Made by a program: the position numbers and the translations under genes
Shown: in pieces, positions 47,909-57,700 of the stretch
Numbering within the stretch: position 1 is the stretch's first letter
Layout: each line of letters begins with the position of its first letter
Assembly (NCBI RefSeq): GCF_002909235.1
Contig: NZ_PHQQ01000017.1
Location: 58,393 to 122,392, forward strand
DNA: 64,000 nucleotides
Reading direction: 5' to 3'
Source of the DNA: Arenibacter catalasegens
Lineage (GTDB): Bacteria > Bacteroidota > Bacteroidia > Flavobacteriales > Flavobacteriaceae
The notes under the pieces: generated by a model
What the model was told of the DNA's origin: nothing
What the model saw: the letters and a program-made list of their open reading frames with translations, nothing else
Databases searched by the model: none

Positions 47909-48511
47909 ATGACAAAATGTTATTTGTCAATAGGCATAATTGGAATTATGCTTATTGCGTGCAATTCACCAAAAGAGAAAGAAGTTGCTAAAAAAGAAGT
48001 AGTAAAAGCCGAAACCAATTCTACTGTAGATATGGTAAAAAGAGGTGAGAACCTAGTTGCCTCTGTTGGTTGCAACGATTGTCATTCTCCAAAAATCATG
48101 ACCGACAAAGGTCCTGAAGTAGACCTCAATAGAAGATTATCAGGTCATCCGGCCCAAGAGATCTTACCCCCTTATGACAAGGAAACGGCCAAATCCTATG
48201 TGCTTTTTAATATGGGCTCCACTGCAGCCATTGGTCCCTGGGGCACCTCTTTTTCAGCCAATCTCACGCCAGATGAAACGGGTATTGGCAATTGGACCGA
48301 ACAACAGTTTTTAAAGGCCATAAAAGAAGGGAAGTTTAAAGGCATGGATGGGACAAGGCCCTTATTACCTCCCATGCCATGGACAGAATACCGGAATTTA
48401 CCCGATGAAGATCTTAAGGCTATTTTTGCCTATTTAAAAACCGTTAATCCAGTTGATAATGTTGTACCGGCAGCAGTCCCACCAGCACAGCAATTATTGG
48501 GAGCCAAATAG
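47909..48511 (+). CDS. Cytochrome c lipoprotein
   Basis: A 200-residue lipoprotein with lipobox IMLIAC at the start. After a charged linker comes one class I cytochrome c domain: VASVGCNDCHSPK (CNDCH, heme attachment) near 50-55, and LLPPMPWTEYRNLPDEDLKAIFAYLKT with a Met heme ligand. It would sit in the periplasm or on the outer membrane and shuttle electrons. It is 428 bases after the sugar operon, beyond a terminator, so it has its own promoter, but it may be the acceptor for the CxxCH dehydrogenase of the same locus. Confidence 0.88.
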   Translation: MTKCYLSIGIIGIMLIACNSPKEKEVAKKEVVKAETNSTVDMVKRGENLVASVGCNDCHSPKIMTDKGPEVDLNRRLSGHPAQEILPPYDKETAKSYVLFNMGSTAAIGPWGTSFSANLTPDETGIGNWTEQQFLKAIKEGKFKGMDGTRPLLPPMPWTEYRNLPDEDLKAIFAYLKTVNPVDNVVPAAVPPAQQLLGAK

Positions 48512-48561
48512 AACAATTGGCTAAAAATATTTTTGATAACGTTTGGAAATGTATTTTACCC

Positions 48562-48593
48562 ACCCAGAACTGCTTAAAAAGGCAGTTCTGGGT
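48562..48593. terminator. Bidirectional terminator between cytochrome c and GIY-YIG genes
   Basis: ACCCAGAACTGC (48562-48573) pairs perfectly with GCAGTTCTGGGT (48582-48593), loop TTAAAAAG. It lies between convergent genes (48511 and 48634), so it probably stops both. Confidence 0.8.
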
Positions 48594-48633
48594 TTACCAA
48601 ATGAGCATTAAATAAGATTCCTATGAACTACAT

Positions 48634-50055
48634 TTAAGTTAGCTGTCCAACAGGTTTTTGGCCATCATTTAATAATCGTACTTCTTCCCCATAATCAATA
48701 AAAATATGCTCCCCATCACTTCTCCTTAAATATCGTCTCAGGATTTTTTGGACGTCATTGTTATCCACCAAAGGAGTAATCAGTTTACCATAATCCATAA
48801 AGGCCTTTATTCTTTTTCTTTTGGACATATATCCAAATCCCTTATATACCCCATTTTCAACCACAATGACCGACTTTTCATTCTTGTTCCTTCCCTCGGC
48901 TTTTATGATGTAGGTATTTTTATCATCCTCAATCGGCATTAAAGCTTGATCAACTCTTTTGTTATAGGATTCCACTGTTTCCAATTCCCTACAAACCCCC
49001 CGACATTTTTTAATATGAAAATGAAAACAGGCACCGGACAGCTGCTGTAAACCACAGTAACGTGGACAAAGCTCAAAGGTATCGCACAGTTCCTTCAAAA
49101 ACTCCACACATTCCCCTTGGTTGTAAAAACTGGCCAACGGGGATTTTATCTTACTTAAGAGATCAAAGAATAGGTTGGTTATCCCATTCTTATCTACCTG
49201 CCCACCAATTCCGTAACGATACCCGATCCGTTTTTGTGCACGATTAAATTTAGGGAGGTGTTTTTTTATTTCATCCGATTCCAAGAGCAATGCCACAAGC
49301 TCACTTCCAGTGTGGGTATAATCTATATGAACCGTTTCAAAACAAAGTCGCATCTCCTTGTGCGACTTGCTATAGACATGGCTTAATACCCGTTGTTTAA
49401 TGTCTTTGGCCTTGCCTACATAAATAATATTTCCTTTTGCATTTTTAAAATAATACACCCCAGTAGTATTGGGAAGGGCTGCTACGATTACTTTTGGCCA
49501 TAAAGGAGGTAGAGCTGACTGTCCTGATTTTGGTCCTAACATGAAATTAAAAACACCGCCCGTGTCCATTTTCCAAAGTTTTTCCAACAATCCAACGGTA
49601 GCCTCTGCCTTATCCATAGCATTTTGCCATTGGCCAATATTAATGCCGAAATGGTTGCACATAGCACCCAAACTATAACTTTGTTGGCCCGGAATCACTT
49701 TTCGGGATAATCTCAAGGTTGAAATTTTCTTTCTTTTAAAAGCACCTCCAAGAGATGCCAACTCATTTTTTATACCGTTGAAATTAAAATTTACATGGTG
49801 GGAGACAAAAATACAGTCTTTGGTAAGCTCTACTACCTCCTTCGCTATTTCATAGAATTTCGGCGCAGTATGCAGCTTGTCATTGCTAATTCCATTACGG
49901 CGGGACACACTGTATTTAATGGATACCTCGGGATTTACTAAAGAGGAAAACTCCTTAACGACACTTTCGCCATCGTGAATCAAGATACAGATTTCAATAA
50001 CCCTATTATCTTCACCCCGTAATCCTGTGGTTTCTGTTTCTACAATGGCGTACAC
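48634..50055 (-). CDS. Fusion of an inactive DEDDh exonuclease domain and a GIY-YIG nuclease
   Basis: A 473-residue protein in the layout of the epsilon/GIY-YIG (UvrC/Cho-like) proteins of Bacteroidota. Residues 1-165 match a DEDDh 3'-5' exonuclease, but catalytic residues are changed: the DTETTG motif reads ETETTG (first Asp to Glu), the HNxxFD motif reads HHVNFN (Asp to Asn), and the HRxxxDA motif reads QNAMDKA (His lost). Residues about 205-290 form a GIY-YIG domain with TGVYYFKNAKGNIIYVGKAKDIKQRVLSH and LLLESDEIKKHLPKFN, with its Tyr, Arg and Glu retained. The C-terminal Cys-rich segment CPRYCGLQQLSGACFHFHIKKC resembles the UvrC-type cysteine motif. Probably a DNA repair or mobile-element nuclease whose exonuclease part is now only structural. 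Confidence 0.85.
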   Translation of the reverse strand: MYAIVETETTGLRGEDNRVIEICILIHDGESVVKEFSSLVNPEVSIKYSVSRRNGISNDKLHTAPKFYEIAKEVVELTKDCIFVSHHVNFNFNGIKNELASLGGAFKRKKISTLRLSRKVIPGQQSYSLGAMCNHFGINIGQWQNAMDKAEATVGLLEKLWKMDTGGVFNFMLGPKSGQSALPPLWPKVIVAALPNTTGVYYFKNAKGNIIYVGKAKDIKQRVLSHVYSKSHKEMRLCFETVHIDYTHTGSELVALLLESDEIKKHLPKFNRAQKRIGYRYGIGGQVDKNGITNLFFDLLSKIKSPLASFYNQGECVEFLKELCDTFELCPRYCGLQQLSGACFHFHIKKCRGVCRELETVESYNKRVDQALMPIEDDKNTYIIKAEGRNKNEKSVIVVENGVYKGFGYMSKRKRIKAFMDYGKLITPLVDNNDVQKILRRYLRRSDGEHIFIDYGEEVRLLNDGQKPVGQLT

Positions 50056-50216
50056 TAAGAATATCTATTTTAGAAGAGAAAAATAACAAATAATAAGGGC
50101 AATGGAATAGCTTTTGGCAGATTTAACTTTTTAGGTCAAGCTTCAATCAAACGCTAAATGACTATGGGCCAAATTATTTAAAAAAAAATGAAATCTTGAT
50201 TTGATAAATAATCTCT

Positions 50217-50705
50217 TTACATACATTTAAAAAAAGCCCTTACCTCTTCTTCAAATATGTTCAAAGGAATTCGATGCGCTAAATCTTGCCGCAGGGCAAT
50301 ATGATAATCTGTATTGCATGTAATCTTTTTGGCCACAAATTGAAGGGTTCCACTTGGGTCTACCACATCGTCCTGTGCTCCCAAAACCAATCGCTTAAAA
50401 GAAATATGGGGATTGCTATAATCCGGAACATTTTGAAATACGGAACGAGAAACTAATGCCGGGTTGAACAATAGGGCCGGTCTTTGAAAAGCTATTGATA
50501 GATAATATCCCACAAAACCTCCCATACTACTACCCATAACCACATCTAAATCCTTATCCTGATATTTCCTTCTTAAATTTTCAATACTATTATCGTCCAA
50601 TTCATAGTCAATTGATGGGGATTCCACGGTACCATAGGATTGAAGAATTTTTCTTTTTTCTTCACTTAAACTTCCATTAAGTCCATGTAGATAAAGTATA
50701 GTCAT
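50217..50705 (-). CDS. YqiA/UPF0227-type alpha/beta hydrolase
   Basis: A 162-residue cytoplasmic esterase-like protein. YLHGLNGS is the oxyanion loop, VVMGSSMGGFVGYYLS the nucleophile elbow with Ser in GSSMGG, GAQDDVVDP the Asp, and LAHRIPL the His position. Short length and layout match the YcfP/YqiA group. It is 22 bases upstream of a hydrolase gene on the same strand; their gap suggests one operon. Substrate unknown. Confidence 0.85.
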   Translation of the reverse strand: MTILYLHGLNGSLSEEKRKILQSYGTVESPSIDYELDDNSIENLRRKYQDKDLDVVMGSSMGGFVGYYLSIAFQRPALLFNPALVSRSVFQNVPDYSNPHISFKRLVLGAQDDVVDPSGTLQFVAKKITCNTDYHIALRQDLAHRIPLNIFEEEVRAFFKCM

Positions 50706-50727
50706 TCAATTCTTCAATAATGTTTAA

Positions 50728-51663
50728 TCACTTCTTATGCAAATTACGTATTTCCTTATCCAATATTTCTGCCTGGTACATGGCTTCCTCAAGGGGCAAT
50801 CCCACATTCATACCTGGTCTTCTATGACCAATTGAGGTTAGCCAAGCATCTTTCATTATCTTTTGCCGCTCCTCCACCAACTCTAATATTTCCTTACCAT
50901 TTGTGAATTGGGATACCACCTCTGCCATACCCTCGGCATTGGATACTTGCTCTTCGCCCAAGTATAAAAGTAATTGTTTGGCCATAATCCAATGACCTGT
51001 ATCATTGGGATGGACGCCGTCCGTAGCCAAAACAAAATCATCATTGAACACACGCTTATCTTCCAGGTATTTCCTCATGGGCCAGTGGAGGTCTATTACC
51101 TGCCATTGTGCTGTATACCGCTGACTAATAAGCCAAGCGGAGTATATATCCAAGACATTGGCATAGGCTGCTCCCTTACGCTCATCGTAAATAGGAGGGG
51201 TCATATGTATAATAGTCACTCCGGACTCCACAACTTCCGTGTTTAACCAAAGAATTCCGTCCCTGTATTTTTGAAAACGGTCTTCATCAAATGGTAAATA
51301 TATTCCATCGTTCATCCCGTAACAGGCAAATACCAAATCCGGTTTTATTTGGGCAAGAATTCGTTCCAATCGCTCATGTAAATCAGGCCTTGGAAATTTA
51401 CCTCCTGCATGACCTGGTTCCGAAAGCCCCGATACTGTTTCACTGGGCAAACCCACATTAATAACTTCAAAATCCCTTTCCGGATATTGCAAGGAAAAAT
51501 AGGTTTCAACATAAGACACATATTGTCCGGAATAGGTGATACTGTTCCCAAGAACAAGAATACGTTTAACACCCTTGGGTATTTCATAAGCGCTTTGGGC
51601 TGTTGCATTGAACTGGAATCCAACAAAAATAAAGGCTATCACAGTGAAATATTTAATTGTCAT
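50728..51663 (-). CDS. SGNH/GDSL hydrolase
   Basis: A 311-residue exported hydrolase (signal MTIKYFTVIAFIFVGFQFNATA). Block I is LVLGNSITYSGQY, a GNS variant of GDS; block III has YGMNDGI; block V is TDGVHPNDTGH with the catalytic Asp and His. So, unlike the SGNH-like part of the CxxCH protein at 32521-35727, its active site looks complete. Such enzymes deacetylate polysaccharides or cleave esters. Ends with IRNLHKK. Operon partner is the small alpha/beta hydrolase behind it. Confidence 0.88.
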   Translation of the reverse strand: MTIKYFTVIAFIFVGFQFNATAQSAYEIPKGVKRILVLGNSITYSGQYVSYVETYFSLQYPERDFEVINVGLPSETVSGLSEPGHAGGKFPRPDLHERLERILAQIKPDLVFACYGMNDGIYLPFDEDRFQKYRDGILWLNTEVVESGVTIIHMTPPIYDERKGAAYANVLDIYSAWLISQRYTAQWQVIDLHWPMRKYLEDKRVFNDDFVLATDGVHPNDTGHWIMAKQLLLYLGEEQVSNAEGMAEVVSQFTNGKEILELVEERQKIMKDAWLTSIGHRRPGMNVGLPLEEAMYQAEILDKEIRNLHKK

Positions 51664-51731
51664 AAATCTTGTCCGGTTAGTTATTGTAATACTACTTCTA
51701 ATCTATTTCTTAATGGCACCCCCTAAGGTTG

Positions 51732-52310
51732 TTATTTAGAATGGGCACCTTGTTTTCTATTGCTTAAGGTCTTAATCCCGAAAATTACCAATATAATAAT
51801 CAATGCAACAAAATAAATGGCGGTGACCATACTTTTTACAATTGTAAAAATATTGGTCAAACTCATTGATAATTGCGATACATCCGGATAGTTATTCAAC
51901 ATTGTAATAATTCCAATATTCTCCATATAATCGGCAATTCCAGCTACAATTGGAAGCAGAGTCAGATAGAAATATACAGTGTCCAACTTTTGAAGTTTTT
52001 GAAGAAAAAATGCCATTAACAGGCAATAGCTAATTGCAAAAAGGCCAGGATAAATCATGTCGACCGGAATTTGCTCATATAGATAAATACTGCGGCCAGC
52101 TTCTCCTAGATTGGCTAATAAAGTTTTAATGTACTCCGGATTATAGCCACCCGGCATCATATCCAATAACTTTAATCCTTTTGAAAATTCCATAGTTTTC
52201 GGAATCGTTATTGCCAACATGAACACGTAGATTAGATTGGCGAGAATAAAATACAACAACACCTTCTTACCCGAAATATTCCTTTTTATTACTTCTTTTA
52301 TGCTTTTCAT
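51732..52310 (-). CDS. Hypothetical membrane protein with four predicted segments
   Basis: A 192-residue basic-ended protein. Hydrophobic segments: VLLYFILANLIYVFMLAITIP, LFAISYCLLMAFFLQ, YLTLLPIVAGIADYMENIGII and MVTAIYFVALIIILVIFGI. The start has positive charges (KEVIKRNISGKK), consistent with an inside N-terminus. No recognised family. It is 68 bases upstream of the SGNH gene on the same strand and may share its transcript. Confidence 0.7.
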   Translation of the reverse strand: MKSIKEVIKRNISGKKVLLYFILANLIYVFMLAITIPKTMEFSKGLKLLDMMPGGYNPEYIKTLLANLGEAGRSIYLYEQIPVDMIYPGLFAISYCLLMAFFLQKLQKLDTVYFYLTLLPIVAGIADYMENIGIITMLNNYPDVSQLSMSLTNIFTIVKSMVTAIYFVALIIILVIFGIKTLSNRKQGAHSK

Positions 52311-52582
52311 TTCTATTTTAGAATGTATTTTCGATAAATGATCATTTAGGACTCCAAGATAGTAAACAACTGATTTTCATCAAGGATAGTCTTGGAATTA
52401 ATGTCATTGCATATACCAGAATACAAGATATAGAAAATTACGACAACGAAAAATAGCCAAATTAAGGAGTTTATACATTTTATTACGAGAAGCTTATTCA
52501 CTGGATTCATTTTAATATCAGATATTTATATCCACCCACTATCAGATGCAACCGCAACTTTTAAAAAAAATCGACCTTTAAA

Positions 52583-52909
52583 TTAATTCGATACAAATTT
52601 CAACCCCATAATGGAACATATTAAAGTGGTAATAAAGAACAATCTCCAAAAGGTGGCAGGCTCTTTAAATACAAATATCCCTACCAATACCGTACCTACA
52701 GCCCCAATTCCTGTCCAAACGGCATAAGCCGTCCCAATTGGCAATTCCCGTGTTACCTTAACCAATAAGGCCATACTTATACCCAAGCATAATAAAAACC
52801 CAATGTACCAATAGGTCATCGCTGCCCCAGTAGCTTCTTTAGCCTTGCCAAGACAGGCTGCGAAAGCCACTTCAAACAAACCAGCAATGATTAGAAGAAT
52901 CCAATTCAT
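52583..52909 (-). CDS. Small multidrug resistance (SMR) / Gdx-type exporter
   Basis: A 108-residue protein with four membrane segments, the minimum SMR fold. The essential glutamate is in LFEVAFAACLG (residue 13). WTGIGAVGTVLVGIFVFKEPATF is the conserved loop between segments 3 and 4. SMR proteins work as antiparallel dimers and export guanidinium (Gdx/SugE group) or quaternary ammonium compounds. The KATG-like start (LGKAKEATG) resembles the SugE side. No paired second SMR gene is adjacent, so a homodimer is expected. No guanidine riboswitch was seen in the short upstream gap. Confidence 0.9.
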   Translation of the reverse strand: MNWILLIIAGLFEVAFAACLGKAKEATGAAMTYWYIGFLLCLGISMALLVKVTRELPIGTAYAVWTGIGAVGTVLVGIFVFKEPATFWRLFFITTLICSIMGLKFVSN

Positions 52910-52975
52910 ATATTTACTATTTTCAATGTGTATTTATTGCTATGTGCCTCGGCATACTACCTTCGCCAAGCTTTA

Positions 52976-53821
52976 TTAGTCTATGGTTATAACTGGTTCT
53001 TGCTTTAAATACCCTAGTTCTAACAAAAACAGGTCCGCCTGGGAAACGGTCTTTTTATATGCTTTAAAATTCTTATAATTGAAAAAACCATGCCCCTCCC
53101 CTTCATATAATTTTAAGTCGCACCTACTTTCCACTTTTTCCATCACCACTTTATAATACTCGGCTGTTTCCACTGGTATCAAATGATCTTTGGTACCTTG
53201 AAAAATAATGGTTGGGGGGGCTCCTTTTTGAATGTTGTGTAGTGGGGAAAAACTTTTATAATCATCACCAATCCGTTCAAAACCATAGCCCCCGGGACCA
53301 TTATCTATCACTGGATTAAAAAGCACCAGAGCATTTGGGACACAACTAACAGATGTATTATCTGTAACTTCATTATAAGCTTCGATCAAGGCCGTAGCAG
53401 CTGCAAGGTGCCCTCCGGCAGAGCCTCCAGAAGCGATGATTTTTGAGGTATCAACCTTAAATTTAATAGCGTTCTCCCTAATAAATCGGATGGCAGATTT
53501 CGCATCTTTGATCGATTCGAACGGGGTAGTACCATTTTTGCTTTCAATTCTGTAATCGGCTAGAAAACAAACAATTCCCCGCTTGGCAAAATACTTGGCC
53601 TGATTAAGGAATTGCGAGCGGTCCCCTCCTTTCCATCCTCCACCAAAAAAGAAGACCATGCCAGGATAGGTTTTAGAAGAAACCATTTTAGGGGGATAAT
53701 GCACCTCCAAAAATAATTGGGTAGTATCAACCGTCTTGTAAAGGATCTCTTCTTGGGCAAGACATATTTGCGTACTGAATACGGCGCTAATTAGTAGGAC
53801 TATTAAATATTTCAAATGCAT
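52976..53821 (-). CDS. Alpha/beta hydrolase (BD-FAE/esterase-like)
   Basis: A 281-residue exported enzyme (signal MHLKYLIVLLISAVFSTQICLA). The oxyanion motif FFFGGGWKGGDRSQ, nucleophile elbow IASGGSAGGHLAAATAL, GTKDHLIPVETAEYY (Asp) and GEGHGFFNYKNF (His) show an intact HSL-like/BD-FAE esterase. Members remove acetyl or feruloyl groups from carbohydrates. It stands alone, 66 bases ahead of the SMR gene on the same strand. Confidence 0.9.
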   Translation of the reverse strand: MHLKYLIVLLISAVFSTQICLAQEEILYKTVDTTQLFLEVHYPPKMVSSKTYPGMVFFFGGGWKGGDRSQFLNQAKYFAKRGIVCFLADYRIESKNGTTPFESIKDAKSAIRFIRENAIKFKVDTSKIIASGGSAGGHLAAATALIEAYNEVTDNTSVSCVPNALVLFNPVIDNGPGGYGFERIGDDYKSFSPLHNIQKGAPPTIIFQGTKDHLIPVETAEYYKVVMEKVESRCDLKLYEGEGHGFFNYKNFKAYKKTVSQADLFLLELGYLKQEPVITID

Positions 53822-54038
53822 TGTCAGTTTTTTTTATAAGATAGGTAAGTTGGAATGGGTACTTCACACAACTTTTATTTAGGTTCTAAGATAGGAAAAC
53901 CTTAAAACTTATGCACCAGAATTGTTACAGCAGATAAGAACCTTGAACATTTCCTTAAAATTGCTTGCTTACAACCATTATCTAGGATAGGGATTTTAAT
54001 GAAATTCTACCTAATATTTTATTGGAAAAACACTAAGA

Positions 54039-54425
54039 TTAACGCTTCCGTTTATAATGGCTCTGAACTAACTGATTTAAAAACACCTTGGACTCCACCA
54101 GGTTAAATTCTAATGCCGCTGAAAATTGTGAAAACAAAGGACTACCTCCGCCCAGTAATATTGGAATAACTGTAATTGTTAGCTCCTCTATAAGGTCTTC
54201 CTTTATAAAATTCTGAATGGTTACCCCTCCGTCTATGTACAACCTGTGATATCCCTTGCTATGATTTTGTTGCAATACCTCTGTTAGGCTACCTTTTACC
54301 AGTTCCACTTTGTCTTTATAAACCTCAGGAATAGTTTCCAAGGTCCTACTCATTACAAATACTGGTACATTGTAAGGCCATGCACCATCAAAACCACAGA
54401 CTGTTTCAAAGGTTTTACGTCCCAA
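54039..54425 (-). pseudogene. 5'-truncated RibD_C/DHFR-like reductase
   Basis: The frame gives only 128 residues, starting at a TTG at 54425 inside the conserved GRKTFETVCGFDGAWPY motif, which is normally preceded by about 45-50 residues carrying the NADPH-binding first strand and SLDG segment. The upstream frame stops after SSLNSVL with three stop codons (TGA, TAA, TGA). LYIDGGVTIQNF and LTITVIPILLGGGSPLF are well kept. Without the first strand it should not bind cofactor, so it is probably a remnant. A sequencing error or an alternative N-terminus elsewhere is less likely. Confidence 0.6.
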
Positions 54426-54786
54426 TACCGAATTTAAAGAAGATCATTATCACATGTTTATGCTATTTCCTGAACTGCCAGCTTGGTCTACATTTGTCCT
54501 GTTCGATAACCTGGTAGTTTATGGAAATTGAAAAAAATTCCTTAAACAGCTAATCTCGATATAATAAAAAGGGTTTATTCATCAATCAAAAAAAAAGACA
54601 ATCATGTTAGTACTATTTCAATTTCTAACCAAATTATTATTGGACATATGAATTCCAATGCATCTATCAGCATAACTTGAATTATACCGTATAAGGAAAG
54701 ACTTCCAGAGCAATAAATCATTATTGATTTTTTAATACAATGGATGTCAAATCTTTGCGTAATTTTAATATAAACCAAGTGGTGGC
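54426..54786. other. Intergenic stretch before the sensor kinase
   Basis: No gene-like frame. A candidate promoter for the kinase has TTG at 54724-54726 and AATCTTTG at 54750-54757, with a 23-base spacer that is longer than the usual 19-21. The CACAT palindrome seen at other promoters of this cluster is absent here. Confidence 0.4.
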
Positions 54787-57700
54787 ATGAGCATAAGAAT
54801 TCTTTTTTGCTTGTTATGTTTCCAAACCTATATTTTTGGACAGAACTCTTATGTTTTTAATAGATTTTCTACCGCCGATGGTTTAGCCACCAACAAGGTG
54901 AAATGTGTTTGGCAGGATTCTAAAGGTTTTCTATGGGTGGGCACAGAGGTGGGCATACAGCGCTTTGATGGTAGAAAATTTTTATCCTATGTTGGTCCCG
55001 AAAAATACCAGCTACCTCCAAGCATCGGCGTAGATCAAATTTTAGATGCTGGCAATGGCTACATATGGCTCTTACAAGGAGGCCAGATCGGAAAATTCAA
55101 TACAGTAGATTTTCACTATACCTCCGTTCCTATACGAAGTTTTGGCAACATTCCCCCTAGATCGGAATTCAAGCTCTATGTAGACAGCAAGAATCAAGTA
55201 TTCTTATGCGCTTCCAAATATGGTCTTTTATGGTACGATGGCAATTCCAATTCTTTTGTGGAATCCAATTTACCTATAAAAATTCCCAGAGGCTGGGGTG
55301 TTGGCTCCCTCTTTGAGGACAAAGAAACTGGGGAATATTGGATTTGTAGTGAACAGGGCCTTGCTGTTTACCGCAGTAGCAGTGGCGAGGTGTTCCATAA
55401 ACTCAATAACCCAGAGGGCATACCACTACTAAACAACAAGGCCATAACCAATTCAGGGGATTTTATTATAGACAGAAATGGTACCTGGTGGGTAACCTAT
55501 TGGGACTATAGTCCACACTTAGAACATCCCGTGCTACTTCACTTCGACCCAAAAACCAACAAAATGCTACCGGATACCTTGGGAAGCAATCGCGCTATAA
55601 AAAAATATACGGTACTTAAGCAGATCTTGGAAAGTAGTACGGGACAGATCTGGATAGGGGGCGAAAATTCGTTATTGAGTTATGACAATGACATACAAGG
55701 CTTTCACCAACACCTGAGTGCCAATCCAATGGAGTTTGATATTAGATGTAATCAGGTAAGACATATATTTGAAGACAGGGAAGGCAATATTTGGCTGAGT
55801 ACCGAGAATGGCCTTTATGTTATTAATCCCCACCAAAAGGATATATATAGTTTGGTAGTGATAAATGGCCTGGGCTTGGACTCCCCTGTAAACGCCATAC
55901 TGGAAACCAAGGACAAGGAAAACTGGATCGGAACCTGGGGTAAGGGTATCCTATTTTATGATGCGAATTTCAAGAACCTTGATATTAATCATTACCAGGA
56001 CAATGGACCAGAGTCATTAGCACTATATAATGCTATTTGGGATCTTCAACAACACAGTGAGACTGGGTATGTTTGGTCTGCCTGTCAAGGAGGTGGATTG
56101 GCCATATTTGATGCTAAAAAGAAAAAGGCATTGTATTGGTTGCATCCCCCCGTTTTTAAGAAATCTACCGTTCGTCAGCTCAAAGAGGATCACAATGGAA
56201 ACCTTTGGTTTGGTACCCAAAGCGGGCGTTTGGTAAAATGGAACAAAAATGACCCAATTGCCAATGAAAACTTTGAGGAAAAACATAATTTCAACACCAT
56301 TATTTACCGGCTTTATATGGACCATCAAGGCAGGTTATGGGTTGCTACGCACAAGCAGGGCGTATACGTCATAAATGTGGACACCAACGAAATTCTATTT
56401 CATTTCAACAAGGAGTTCAACGATAGTTATGGAATTATGGACAATACTATATCCGATATCCAACAATACAACGACAGTATTTTTTTCGTAGGAGCCGAGG
56501 CTTTGAACATTCTTAACATACATACTGCTAAGGTTAATAAAATTACCTCCTACGAAGGTTTAAATGGATCAAGGGTTTTACAATTGATGATGGATAGCGA
56601 AGGTATTGCTTGGATGATAACCAGTAATGGTCTAAGCAGTTACAATTACGATAAGAATATCATTAGTTCCTATAGCAACCTTAATGGGGTTATCTATGCA
56701 GAAAAGACTAACAGTGCCAAATGGAAGATGCAAAACGGGGAGATATGGTTTGGTGGTGAGGATGTGGTGTTCGGTTTTTCGCCCGAAAAACTAAATCATA
56801 AATTAAAACCTCCCAAAGTAAGCATTACCGATTTTAAGCTCTTTAATACTTACGTGCCCGTAGATTCCATTTTGGCACAAAAAGAAATCACCTTTCAACA
56901 TTATCAAAATTCGTTCACTTTCTATTTTTCGGCCCTAAGCTTTTCTCAGCAAAGAAAATTACAATACTATTATCGTATTCCTGGAGTTAACAAAGACTGG
57001 GTTAAAGCTGAAAGAGATCTGGCTGCAACCTACACCACTATGCCCTCTGGAAAATATACCTTTCAAGTAAAATGTATGAACCTACAGGGTTTGGAACCCG
57101 ATGAAACGACCAGCATCAATTTCAGAATACTGCCACCCTTCTATCGAACCTGGTGGTTTATTTCCTTTATCCTATTTGCAGTGTTGGGCGTCACCTATTT
57201 TATCTATCTACTAAGGGTAAGCCGCATATTGGCCGTTGAAAACTTAAGGAATAAAGTAGCTAGGGACCTACACGATGATATGGGCTCTACCCTGAGTACT
57301 ATCAACATCCTGAGTTCTATGGCAAAAAGTAAAATGAATTGTGATACCGTAACAAGTAGCAGCTACCTTACCAAAATTACCGATAACAGCCAAAGGATGA
57401 TGGAGGCCATGGACGATATTGTTTGGAGCATTAAACCAGACAATGATAATATGCACAAGGTTATTGCTCGAATGAGGGAATACGCTACTGGAATTTTGGA
57501 AGCAAGGAATATAGAATTCAACTTTCAGGTAGAGGATAAAATAAACGATTTAAAACTAGATATGGAATCCCGGCGCGACCTCTTTCTTATTTTCAAGGAA
57601 GCCGTCAACAACATTGCCAAATATTCCCAAGCCAAGGAGGCTGAGGTCCTTTTGACCCATAAAGATAAATGGCTCCATATGAATATTACAGATAACGGCA

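Noticed and set aside
54426..54560. Attempt to rebuild the missing N-terminus of the RibD_C-like gene by frameshift
   Set aside because: No frame upstream gives the expected first strand and SLDG motif; the start is truly absent.
54724..54757. Possible fourth operator/promoter of the palindrome set, before the sensor kinase
   Set aside because: A -7-like AATCTTTG is present but the spacer is 23 bases and no CACAT/ATGTG palindrome is found.
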